Source: an uncultured Bryobacterales bacterium
GTDB lineage: Bacteria > Acidobacteriota > Terriglobia > Bryobacterales > UBA6623
Length of the DNA stretch: 9,672 nt
Assembly: GCA_946887065.1 (NCBI GenBank)
Contig: CAMPKL010000088.1
Location: 1 to 9,672, forward strand
Direction: 5' to 3'
The notes below the pieces were generated by a model. It searched no databases and was not told where the DNA came from. It saw only the letters and a program-made list of their open reading frames with translations. Shown piece after piece: positions 1-5,773 of the stretch (its first letter is position 1; each line of letters opens with the position of its first letter). The translations under genes were made by a program, and so were the position numbers.

Positions 1-870
1 ACTCCGCACGGCAAGTGCGACCGCGTGCTCGGCGGAGCCGGCACCTATGTCTCGCTGTCCGCCAGCTTCTTTACTGACGTAAGCCTCGTCGGCGTCGTCG
101 GCGAGGACTTCGCTCCACAGGATGAAGCGGTGCTCCAAGAGCACAATATTGATCTGCGCGGGCTGGAGCGCGCCAAGGGGAAGACGTTCTATTGGGCCGG
201 CGAATACTCTGAGAACATGAATGAGCGAACGACGCACGTCACCGAACTCAACGTATTCGAGACCTTCGACCCAAAGGTCCCCGAGTTCTATCGCGATGCT
301 CAGTATCTTTTCCTGGCCAATATCCACCCCACCTTGCAGCGCAGAGTCTACAAGCAGATATCCGCCCCCCGCTTCGTGGGCGGCGACACGATGAACTTCT
401 GGATCGAAGGGACGCTGAGCGAGCTGCGCGAGACGATCAAAGATTGGGACTTTATCCTCATCAATGATGGCGAAGCGCGCCAGCTCTCCGGCGAGTACAA
501 CCTGCGCCGCGCGGCCAAGGCGATTCAAGCAATGGGGCCGAAGACCGTAGTTATTAAGCGCGGCGAGTACGGCGCGATATTGTTCCGGCCCGAAGGTTAT
601 TTCGTCGCGCCGGGCTTCCTGCTCGAGAGCGTATTCGATCCGACCGGCGCCGGCGACTGTTTCGCCGGCGGTTTCATGGGCTATTTAGCGGCGCAGGGCG
701 TCACCGATCTGGGCCAGGCGACGCATCCTCAATTGCGTAAGGCCATGATCTATGGTTCGGTTATGGGCTCGTTCTGTTGCCAGCAATTCGGTGTCGGCCA
801 GTTGCGGGAAATCGATCGCGCCGACATCGAAGAACGTTTCGGAGAATTCCGCCGGTTTACCGAGTTTTAG
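1..870 (+). CDS. PfkB-family carbohydrate/nucleoside kinase (5' end cut by window)
   Basis: This is an ATP-dependent kinase of the ribokinase/PfkB fold, which phosphorylates a sugar or nucleoside in the cytoplasm; the substrate cannot be read from the sequence. The frame is open from base 1, and the visible 289 residues begin TPHGKCDRVLGGAGTY, typical of family members a short way past the N-terminus. An internal GTG at 25 lies inside the conserved GGAG substrate-binding segment and is not the start. The C-terminal PfkB signature DPTGAGDCFAGG is intact, with the catalytic-base Asp at visible residue 219 (nt 655-657) and the anion-hole GAG before it. The segment INDGEARQLSG matches the family's conserved N-x-x-E region, and the VVIKRGEYGA strand precedes the ATP site. 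The stop codon abuts the dapF start, so the two genes are almost certainly cotranscribed. The family is sure; the substrate is unknown. Confidence 0.93.
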   Translation, partial: TPHGKCDRVLGGAGTYVSLSASFFTDVSLVGVVGEDFAPQDEAVLQEHNIDLRGLERAKGKTFYWAGEYSENMNERTTHVTELNVFETFDPKVPEFYRDAQYLFLANIHPTLQRRVYKQISAPRFVGGDTMNFWIEGTLSELRETIKDWDFILINDGEARQLSGEYNLRRAAKAIQAMGPKTVVIKRGEYGAILFRPEGYFVAPGFLLESVFDPTGAGDCFAGGFMGYLAAQGVTDLGQATHPQLRKAMIYGSVMGSFCCQQFGVGQLREIDRADIEERFGEFRRFTEF

Positions 871-1692
871 ATGAAGACGCTGCCATTCACCAAAGCGGAA
901 GCCGTCGGCAACGATTTTTTGATCGTCGACTGGAACGACGTGCAGGCTCTCGGCCTGGGCGAGACCGACCTCGGCCCGCTAGCGGCGCAAATGTGTAACC
1001 GCCACATCGGCGCAGGCGCCGACGGCGTCGAGTACATATTCGAATCGACCGACGCCGACGCGCACATTCGACTATTTAACTCCGATGCCAGTGAGGCCGA
1101 GATCTCCGGCAACGGCACCCGTTGCGTCGCCGCCTGGCTTGTCGACCGCCGCGGCGAACGCGATGAAATTAGACTCTCGACTGCTGCCGGAATTAAGCCG
1201 CTCAAGGTCCTGGAGTCCAATTCGCCTCGGTTTCTGTTCGACATGGGCATGGGCGTGCCAAAGTATCAAGAGTCTGACCTAAAGCGGCAACTGCAGCTCA
1301 GACACGGCGTCGTCGAGGCGACAATCGTCAATGTCGGCAATCCGCAGTGCGTTTTATTCGTGAACCACTTCGGCATTGACTGGCGCGTGTGGGGCTCACA
1401 GATTGAGAGGCTGCCGGAATTTCCCAACCGCACCAACGTCTCCTTCGTGCGCGTGATTGACGAACACGCCATCGACGTGCGTTTTTGGGAGCGAGGGGCA
1501 GGCGAAACGCTGAGTTCCGGTACCGGCTCGACCGGCGCCGCGGCTGCCGCGATCTTGACCGGCAGGGTCAAAAGCCCGGTTCGCGTCGAGACCCCTGCCG
1601 GCCGGATGGACCTTCGCTGGAACGGCCAAATCTATCTGCGCGGCCCGGCCCGGCTCATCGCGCGCGGCGACTACTTGTTCGAGAAGCTATAG
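871..1692 (+). CDS. dapF: Diaminopimelate epimerase family protein with both catalytic Cys replaced by Ser
   Basis: This 273-residue protein is full length for DapF, which interconverts LL- and meso-diaminopimelate for lysine and peptidoglycan synthesis using two cysteines as acid/base. Family landmarks are present: AVGNDF near residue 12, FNSDASEAEISGNGTRC around 69-85, VGNPQCVLFV mid-protein, RTNVSFV, and RGAGETLSSGTGS around 208-220. The two-lobed architecture is kept. The canonical motifs read C-G-N-G and A-C-G-T-G. Here Ser79 (nt 1105-1107) stands in the first Cys position and Ser216 (nt 1516-1518) in the second. Cys85 is a neighbour, not the catalytic position. The glycine-rich phosphate-like loops and the substrate-binding Asn, Glu and Arg motifs remain. 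The ATG directly follows the upstream TAG with no spacer, indicating translational coupling to the kinase. It may be a slower or mechanistically altered DAP epimerase, or an isomerase for another amino acid. The symbol rests on family resemblance, not on proven activity. Confidence 0.87.
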   Translation: MKTLPFTKAEAVGNDFLIVDWNDVQALGLGETDLGPLAAQMCNRHIGAGADGVEYIFESTDADAHIRLFNSDASEAEISGNGTRCVAAWLVDRRGERDEIRLSTAAGIKPLKVLESNSPRFLFDMGMGVPKYQESDLKRQLQLRHGVVEATIVNVGNPQCVLFVNHFGIDWRVWGSQIERLPEFPNRTNVSFVRVIDEHAIDVRFWERGAGETLSSGTGSTGAAAAAILTGRVKSPVRVETPAGRMDLRWNGQIYLRGPARLIARGDYLFEKL

Positions 1693-1704
1693 CGGCGGAA
1701 TTAC

Positions 1705-1725
1705 GTCGAACGTCACTAGTTCGAC
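1705..1725 (+). other. Hairpin-forming inverted repeat just after dapF
   Basis: A perfect 7-bp inverted repeat (GTCGAAC, 7-nt loop, GTTCGAC) starts 13 nt after the dapF stop. No T-tract follows, so it is not a classical intrinsic terminator. It could be an mRNA 3'-end stabilising hairpin or a small operator in front of the next gene. It may also be chance. Confidence 0.3.
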
Positions 1726-1764
1726 ACGGGGCGTCTGCCGCAGGAATCACCCGCTCGATTTGTT

Positions 1765-2613
1765 TTGAGTCGGTTACCTGTTTGGCACGGTGGATGCCAA
1801 AGATGCCGCGTGATCCATTCCGCCGATACCACCATTCGCGCCCTGGATGTTCGGGCGGCTCGGCCGACCGCGCGCCCGCAGGCATCTGACTTCTCGCGGA
1901 GCCTCAAAGATCTCCCTGGGTCTCCCGCTCGCACCGCGTCCGTGCGCCCGCACGCAGCTGAGCAGCCGGCGTCCGCTGCCGCCGGATTCGTCCGTTCGAG
2001 TGCGTCATCCGCTCAGGGACAGGTCCCTCGATTCGAATCGGTGCCCGAAGCGGCCAAATCGCCGCAAGGCCCGTACAGGCAGGCGCCTGCTGAGTTTGGC
2101 GGGGAGTGGTGGCTGGTCAACCCATTCAGCGGACCACAGCCTTGGGTCAGGGCGGCGGAAATCACCGTCGGCGCGGGCCAAGCGGATATCGTACCGCCTC
2201 CTGACGACTTCCTCAAACTCTTCGGACCCCGGCCTGACCGGACCCAGTCATCCAGCCGCGGCGAACACGTCATCAAAACCTTTGTTTGGGACCGCGAGCT
2301 AGCGAACTTCGAGGGCGTCGGGATTCCTGACGGATTCACCGAGGAGCAGGTGCGAACGGCAGCCGATGCCATGAAGGAGTGGGGCACGGGCGAGCCGGTC
2401 TTCTACAAGAGCCGAGGCGTCTGGATTACCCGCTTCCCCGATTCGCAATTGCCGCAATTCCAAATCAGTCCTGAAACAGCGATCAAGGCGCCTCAGGTCG
2501 GAGCCGGCGTCTATCACGTCCAAGCCATTCTGCGAGGAGTAGAGATCGAAAATCGTCATCCTCTAGTACCTTCGGGCGTCTTTCCGCTCGACCGCTATAA
2601 GCTAAAGGCCTGA
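1765..2613 (+). CDS. Hypothetical protein with disordered front half and ordered back half
   Basis: I do not recognise this protein. From TTG 1765 it has 282 residues. The start is uncertain: the frame opens after a TAG at 1717, has no ATG until deep in the gene, and offers TTG 1765, GTG 1810 or GTG 1942, none with a good ribosome-binding site. GTG 1810 would give MIHSADTTIRALDVRAA. Residues up to about 110 are rich in Ala, Arg, Pro, Ser and Gln and look disordered. From about residue 110 the sequence looks folded, with motifs EWWLVNPFSGPQPW, KTFVWDRELANFEGVG, FTEEQVRTAADAMKEWGTG and GVYHVQAILRGVE. There is no signal peptide and no membrane helix. The back half has normal codon-position composition and many aromatic residues, which argues for a real gene rather than a random high-GC ORF. 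It lies 72 nt after dapF on the same strand and 127 nt before the desaturase. Its function is unknown. Confidence 0.68.
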   Translation: MSRLPVWHGGCQRCRVIHSADTTIRALDVRAARPTARPQASDFSRSLKDLPGSPARTASVRPHAAEQPASAAAGFVRSSASSAQGQVPRFESVPEAAKSPQGPYRQAPAEFGGEWWLVNPFSGPQPWVRAAEITVGAGQADIVPPPDDFLKLFGPRPDRTQSSSRGEHVIKTFVWDRELANFEGVGIPDGFTEEQVRTAADAMKEWGTGEPVFYKSRGVWITRFPDSQLPQFQISPETAIKAPQVGAGVYHVQAILRGVEIENRHPLVPSGVFPLDRYKLKA

Positions 2614-2660
2614 GCCGAAAGGGCCTGCAGTCGATATTACGGAACTATTACACAGCTAGA

Positions 2661-2719
2661 GCCGTTTTCCGGCACACCTGCTGTTAGCCTCTAACTGCAA
2701 GGGCGCGGAGCCCCGCGCC
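2661..2719 (+). other. Triple-hairpin leader in front of the desaturase gene
   Basis: The 127-nt gap before the desaturase contains three short inverted repeats in a row. They are GCCG/CGGC with a 5-nt loop (2661-2673), GTTAG/CTAAC with a 3-nt loop (2683-2695) and GGCGCGG/CCGCGCC with a 4-nt loop (2702-2719). The last is GC-only and lies 10 nt before the Shine-Dalgarno. No U-tract follows. It may be a structured 5' leader or a weak terminator for the upstream gene. I see no convincing -35/-10 pair in the gap. Confidence 0.3.
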
Positions 2720-2729
2720 GAGTCAGTTT

Positions 2730-2733
2730 GGAG
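2730..2733 (+). promoter_or_regulatory. Shine-Dalgarno that sets the desaturase GTG start
   Basis: GGAG lies 7 nt upstream of the GTG at 2741. This supports the non-ATG start and the 290-residue length. Confidence 0.7.
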
Positions 2734-2740
2734 TGAAACA

Positions 2741-3613
2741 GTGAGTGTTGTCGCAGGCCTGACGTCGACCGATCGCAGCAAGATCAACTGGGTGACGATG
2801 ATCGCGGTGGTGATCTTCCACATCCTCACGGTTGTGGCGTTCTTCTACACGACATGGAGTGCCGTTCTGCTGGCCCTTGCGCTGCACTGGATTTGCATCG
2901 GTTGGGGAATCGGCATGGGCTACCATCGCCTGCACACCCACGGCTCCTACAAGACGCCCAAGTGGCTTGAATACTTCCTGGCCGTCTGCGGCACGATGAC
3001 GCTCGAGGGCGGCCCGATCTTCTGGGTTGCGGTCCACCGTATACACCACCAGAAATCCGACCAAGAAGGCGATCCGCACACCCCGCGCGAAGGCGCTTGG
3101 TGGGCCCACATGCTCTGGACGGTCTTCGGCGAATCCTTACACTCCAACACCAAGATCACCGGCAAGTATGCTCCCGATCTTGCCAAAGATCCGTTCTACC
3201 GCGCGCTCAATGCCTATCACTGGGTGCCGCTTACCGTACTTGGCTTGATCCTTCTCGCCGTTGGCGGGCTGCCCTGGCTGCTGTGGGGCGTATTCGCACG
3301 CGTCACCTTCGGTCTGCACGCGACTTGGCTGGTCAACTCGGCCACGCACTTGTGGGGTACGCGGCGCTTCCACACCACCGACGATTCCAAGAATTCCTGG
3401 TGGGTCGCTTTGCTGACCTTCGGCGAAGGCTGGCACAACAACCACCACGCGCACCCGGCCTCTTCGCGCCACGGTTTGATGTGGTACGAGCTCGACATGA
3501 CGTGGCTGCAGATCAAGCTGCTCGAGAAAGTCGGCCTCGCCTGGGACCTGCGCGTCCCCAAAGCCGAGCACATCGAGATGAAGCGCCTTGAACCGGTCGA
3601 GAAGGCCGCCTAG
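2741..3613 (+). CDS. Acyl-CoA-type fatty acid desaturase (membrane di-iron)
   Basis: This integral-membrane di-iron enzyme inserts a cis double bond (probably delta-9) into a saturated acyl chain using O2 and an electron donor, adjusting membrane fluidity. The 290-residue protein has the stearoyl-CoA-desaturase layout. All three histidine boxes are intact: HRLHTH (residues 62-67), HRIHH (99-103) and WHNNHH (231-236, followed by AHP). The extra conserved His in VNSATHLWG is His203. Hydrophobic segments at about 18-55 and 163-185 give the paired membrane hairpins. GTG is the start, backed by GGAG 7 nt upstream. It stands alone on this strand: a 127-nt structured gap separates it from the preceding gene, and it converges with the next gene at 3 nt. 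No reductase or ferredoxin partner lies in the window. The desaturase call is secure; the position of the double bond and the acyl-CoA, acyl-lipid or acyl-ACP substrate are inferred from family only. Confidence 0.95.
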   Translation: MSVVAGLTSTDRSKINWVTMIAVVIFHILTVVAFFYTTWSAVLLALALHWICIGWGIGMGYHRLHTHGSYKTPKWLEYFLAVCGTMTLEGGPIFWVAVHRIHHQKSDQEGDPHTPREGAWWAHMLWTVFGESLHSNTKITGKYAPDLAKDPFYRALNAYHWVPLTVLGLILLAVGGLPWLLWGVFARVTFGLHATWLVNSATHLWGTRRFHTTDDSKNSWWVALLTFGEGWHNNHHAHPASSRHGLMWYELDMTWLQIKLLEKVGLAWDLRVPKAEHIEMKRLEPVEKAA

Positions 3614-3623
3614 GCCTTACCGG
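3593..3623. terminator. Hairpin across both convergent stop codons (possible bidirectional terminator)
   Basis: An inner stem AAGGCC/GGCCTT (3602-3607 with 3613-3618) has a 5-nt loop. An outer stem CCGGT/ACCGG (3593-3597 with 3619-3623) extends it, with a 4-nt bulge on the 5' side. Together they make 11 base pairs, and the stop codons of both convergent genes lie inside the structure. No T-tract is present on either side, so classical intrinsic termination is doubtful. A 3'-end stabilising or transcript-blocking hairpin is possible. Confidence 0.4.
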
Positions 3624-4801
3624 CTCCTCGCCTCGATCTTCTGCGTCGCCGAATTATAGCCGCCGGTGCGGTTGCTCGTTACCGTCAGCATTAGATCCCG
3701 CATGCTGCCCGCTTGAGCATCGAAGGGCAATTTGAGAGTGACCTTCAACTCCACCGTCTGCCCTGCGCCCGCCTCAAAATTCTGTGGCTCGACCGGCGCC
3801 AGAGTACCGTCGTCCATCACTCCATAGGCGGCAAAGCTTGAGGACTCGCCTCGATTGACAAATCGGAAACGCACGGTCGCCGGGTCGCCCGGCCACACAG
3901 TGATGAGAGGTTCAACCGGCTTGACGAAGAAGCGCTGCGGAGACACCGTCGCCGACTGCGCCCGCTGAATTGTATTTCCGGCGGCATCTTCCGCGCTGAC
4001 ATAGACGCGAAACGGCTCGCTCGGAACCGTGAAGTTCGCCCAAAACTGTTCGCGGTCGTGTTGTGAGATTGCCGGCATCAATAACGTCTCGCCGTTTGGC
4101 CGGCGCAGGCTCACCGCGATCTGCGGCAGCCGGTCCATCATGCTGATCTCCAGCAAGCCCGGCTCGCCTGCAGCCGGAGTGCCGTCAATCGCAAACAGTC
4201 CTTCGTGTCCAGGGCGCCCGCCCTGTTCGACGAAGCGAGCGTCGAGCAGATCCATTGCGCTCTTGGCCTCCGCCGTCAGCAGAAACGGCTCGGACGCATC
4301 CACCGAGACCGACCACACGCCCGGCTTGGGCGCATCGATCACATACCCCGTCACGCGCTTCAGCCGCACGACCTCTATCCCCGCCGGCCCCGCGACCACG
4401 TCGAAGCCATCCGGTCCCTTCAGTGCAACCCTCGCGGCTCCGCTGACGATCACGCTCAACCCGCGGACGCTGCCGTCCACTGGAAACTCATAACGACGCG
4501 GCCCCGAGACCGTGGCTTGGTCGATCGCCAGAATCTTTGCGTCGTGTGTCGCCAGTGCCAGGAGCAGCGTCGTAGATGGGGGCGTACCCAACTCGGCCGG
4601 CTCGATCGGCAACGCATGACCGCCCGTCGCGGCCGCGATACTGCGGTAGGCCGGATCGATGCGAATCGGCCCCGAGTTGGCGCCCGCCTGCTGACTATTC
4701 TGCTGAGCCGCGAGCAGCGTCGCCGTCAGGAGTCCCGCCGCCGCTATATGCAACACGATCATCTCGGCCGAATTGTAGATCCATGGACCACAATTGACCA
4801 T
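3617..4801 (-). CDS. Secreted beta-sandwich protein, hemicentin/VWA7-like extracellular domains
   Basis: This is an exported protein of unknown job, 394 residues from ATG 4801. An internal ATG at 4762 (381 residues) gives a cleaner signal peptide, MIVLHIAAAGLLTATLLAA, and is the more likely start; the extra 13 residues (MVNCGPWIYNSAE) look untranslated. The mature part is all beta. A first domain at about 90-175 carries YEFPVDGSVRGLSVIVSG, then a GPDGFDV loop and GVWSVSVDA, a pattern seen in hemicentin and VWA7-type extracellular repeats. Two Ig/E-set-like modules follow, the last (about 295-394) with RFRFVNRGE and QTVELKVTL strands like an APHP/CARDB-type module. There is no VWA metal-binding motif. 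The gene begins 12 nt (or 51 nt) after the toxin gene, so it may be read from the toxin-antitoxin promoter, although a private promoter is possible. The similarity call is from pattern memory, not a search. Confidence 0.82.
   Translation of the reverse strand: MVNCGPWIYNSAEMIVLHIAAAGLLTATLLAAQQNSQQAGANSGPIRIDPAYRSIAAATGGHALPIEPAELGTPPSTTLLLALATHDAKILAIDQATVSGPRRYEFPVDGSVRGLSVIVSGAARVALKGPDGFDVVAGPAGIEVVRLKRVTGYVIDAPKPGVWSVSVDASEPFLLTAEAKSAMDLLDARFVEQGGRPGHEGLFAIDGTPAAGEPGLLEISMMDRLPQIAVSLRRPNGETLLMPAISQHDREQFWANFTVPSEPFRVYVSAEDAAGNTIQRAQSATVSPQRFFVKPVEPLITVWPGDPATVRFRFVNRGESSSFAAYGVMDDGTLAPVEPQNFEAGAGQTVELKVTLKLPFDAQAGSMRDLMLTVTSNRTGGYNSATQKIEARSR
4772..4800 (-). promoter_or_regulatory. Candidate sigma-70-like promoter for the secreted protein, possibly leaderless
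   Basis: On the minus strand, TGGTCA (4800-4795) is separated by 17 nt from TACAAT (4777-4772), matching the -35 and -10 consensus at 4/6 and 5/6. Transcription would start about 7 nt downstream, only a few bases before the ATG at 4762. That predicts a nearly leaderless mRNA and excludes the ATG at 4801 for this transcript. No Shine-Dalgarno precedes 4762, which fits. Confidence 0.35.
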
Positions 4802-4813
4802 GAGGGCGATGCC

Positions 4814-5323
4814 TTAGTGCGCGCCGTCGAGGCAAGCCCGAATATCTTTGATCAGTCGATAGAGATGATATGGGTCCGCCGGCGACGGCAAGAAGTCGAA
4901 TCTTTCGTAGAAGGCCTTCGATTCGTCGTCTTTGGCGTGCACCGCCAAAGCCCGAATTCCGGCGATGCCGGCGGCGCCGACTGTCCTCAGCATCGCGTCT
5001 TTGAGTAGGCCGGCGCCTAAACCTTTGCCTTGCCAATCCTTGGCGACGGCCAAACGCGCCAGCAGCATGATCGGGACGGGATGCCTCGCCAAGCCTTTCT
5101 TGAGCCGTTCCGGCGCACCGGCGAATTCCACCTGCCCGACGACCAGCGTGTAGTAGCCAACGACAACTTCGCCCGATAGTGCCAGATAAGTCTGCGATGC
5201 GTTCGCCTGCTGGTTCAAAAAGGCGTAGCGAACAAGAAAGTTGTTCAAAGCCTCGCGCCCGCAGTCAAAACCGTCGACGGCATGCCGTCGTTCCAGCTTT
5301 GCAATGCGCAGCGCCGCGCTCAC
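4814..5323 (-). CDS. TacT-like GNAT acetyltransferase toxin
   Basis: This is the toxin half of a type II toxin-antitoxin pair. Members of this GNAT family (TacT, AtaT, ItaT) use acetyl-CoA to acetylate the amino group of aminoacyl-tRNA, which stops translation; activity here is inferred. The protein has 169 residues. The family N-terminal pattern FDCG...LNNFL is at 19-30. The acetyl-CoA pyrophosphate loop Q-G-K-G-L-G is at 98-103 after the LARLAV strand (88-93). The C-terminal AFYERFDF holds Tyr139, which aligns with the catalytic Tyr of TacT. The start is GTG 5323, which overlaps the antitoxin stop by 4 nt (GTGA), so translation is coupled. Upstream extension is not possible without running into the antitoxin frame. 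No inactivating change is visible. An ordinary GNAT metabolic enzyme is unlikely given the partner and motifs. Confidence 0.92.
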   Translation of the reverse strand: MSAALRIAKLERRHAVDGFDCGREALNNFLVRYAFLNQQANASQTYLALSGEVVVGYYTLVVGQVEFAGAPERLKKGLARHPVPIMLLARLAVAKDWQGKGLGAGLLKDAMLRTVGAAGIAGIRALAVHAKDDESKAFYERFDFLPSPADPYHLYRLIKDIRACLDGAH

Positions 5324-5607
5324 CGGCGCTTACGCTCGAAGACGCTCGGTTCTTGGAGCAACTTCGCAAGTCGCTTCGCCGATTTGGCCGGTGCCTCAAG
5401 CGCCGCCTGGAACGCGGTCCACTGCTCGGCATCGAGTTCGAAGCGCCGCCGGTCCGGCAACGTCTCATCGGCCTTCGCCAAGGCGCTCTCTAAAACGAAC
5501 TCGCTTACCGAACGCCCCGACGCCTGCGCCGCGCGTTGCAACGTCTTCTTCGCCGCCGCTGTCAGTCGAAGATCGAGTTTTTCTTTGCGGGTTTCAGTGT
5601 TCAGCAT
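5320..5607 (-). CDS. DUF1778 / TacA-like ribbon-helix-helix antitoxin
   Basis: This 95-residue antitoxin of the DUF1778 (TacA) family normally neutralises the GNAT toxin through its C-terminal tail and represses its own operon through an N-terminal ribbon-helix-helix. The beta-ribbon KLDLRLT (about 10-16) and the helices KKTLQRAAQASG and SVSEFVLESALAKADETL fit that domain. The C-terminal RRRFELDAEQWTAFQAAL plus a basic tail ending ERKRR is the toxin-binding part. It is the first gene of the pair. ATG 5607 has a strong AGGAGG ribosome-binding site 9 nt upstream (5617-5622 on the opposite strand), consistent with antitoxin being made in excess over the GTG-started toxin. Confidence 0.93.
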   Translation of the reverse strand: MLNTETRKEKLDLRLTAAAKKTLQRAAQASGRSVSEFVLESALAKADETLPDRRRFELDAEQWTAFQAALEAPAKSAKRLAKLLQEPSVFERKRR

Positions 5608-5616
5608 GAGTCTCGA

Positions 5617-5622
5617 CCTCCT
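5617..5622 (-). promoter_or_regulatory. Strong Shine-Dalgarno of the antitoxin
   Basis: AGGAGG on the minus strand lies 9 nt before the ATG at 5607. It is the best ribosome-binding site in the window and decides the antitoxin start. Confidence 0.8.
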
Positions 5623-5650
5623 CAGTCAGGCTAACATGGATCTGCCGACA

Positions 5651-5662
5651 TTGTCATGACAA
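5651..5662. promoter_or_regulatory. Perfect 12-bp palindrome, candidate antitoxin operator
   Basis: TTGTCATGACAA is an exact palindrome 43 nt upstream of the antitoxin ATG. Its minus-strand reading supplies a TTGTCA that matches the -35 box TTGACA at 5/6. A weak -10 (CATGTT, 3/6) lies 18 nt further on. Ribbon-helix-helix antitoxins bind short palindromes over their own promoters, so autoregulation of the toxin-antitoxin pair is the simplest reading. The same site could influence the divergent esterase gene. Confidence 0.55.
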
Positions 5663-5712
5663 CACTTTGGCCGATTGGCTCAGCGGTTCAGCTTCGGCAC
5701 TGGACGATACGT

Positions 5713-5718
5713 TAGAAT
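5713..5718 (+). promoter_or_regulatory. Possible -10 box for the esterase gene
   Basis: TAGAAT matches the -10 consensus TATAAT at 5/6 and lies 55 nt upstream of the esterase GTG, inside the divergent spacer (5608-5773). No good -35 is found at 16-18 nt spacing, so the call is weak. Confidence 0.25.
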
Positions 5719-5773
5719 CCTCAACGGACCTGTCAAGCGCGTCCTCTGTTCAGTTGTTAGGTTAGGTGCCCAC

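Noticed and set aside
867..1250. Minus-strand open frame of 127 codons opposite dapF
   Set aside because: It is antisense to well-conserved DapF motifs and shows Ser/Arg-rich shadow composition.
871..1692. PhzF-type isomerase as an alternative to DapF
   Set aside because: PhzF proteins share the fold but not the GNGTRC and GAGET motifs found here, so the protein belongs with DapF despite the missing cysteines.
3097..3591. + strand open frame of 164 codons inside the desaturase
   Set aside because: It overlaps the desaturase, whose three histidine boxes fix the coding frame.
3617..4801. VWA-domain protein
   Set aside because: No DxSxS metal-binding motif is present. Only the beta-sandwich regions resemble parts of hemicentin/VWA7 proteins.
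4205..5008. Long + strand open frame of 267 codons opposite the secreted-protein and toxin genes
   Set aside because: It is very Arg-rich with no recognisable motif, crosses two genes with clear families on the other strand, and is typical high-GC antisense shadow.
5675..5773. Upstream TTG extension of the esterase
   Set aside because: It would bury the signal peptide behind 33 residues, would run through the divergent promoter region, and has no ribosome-binding site.
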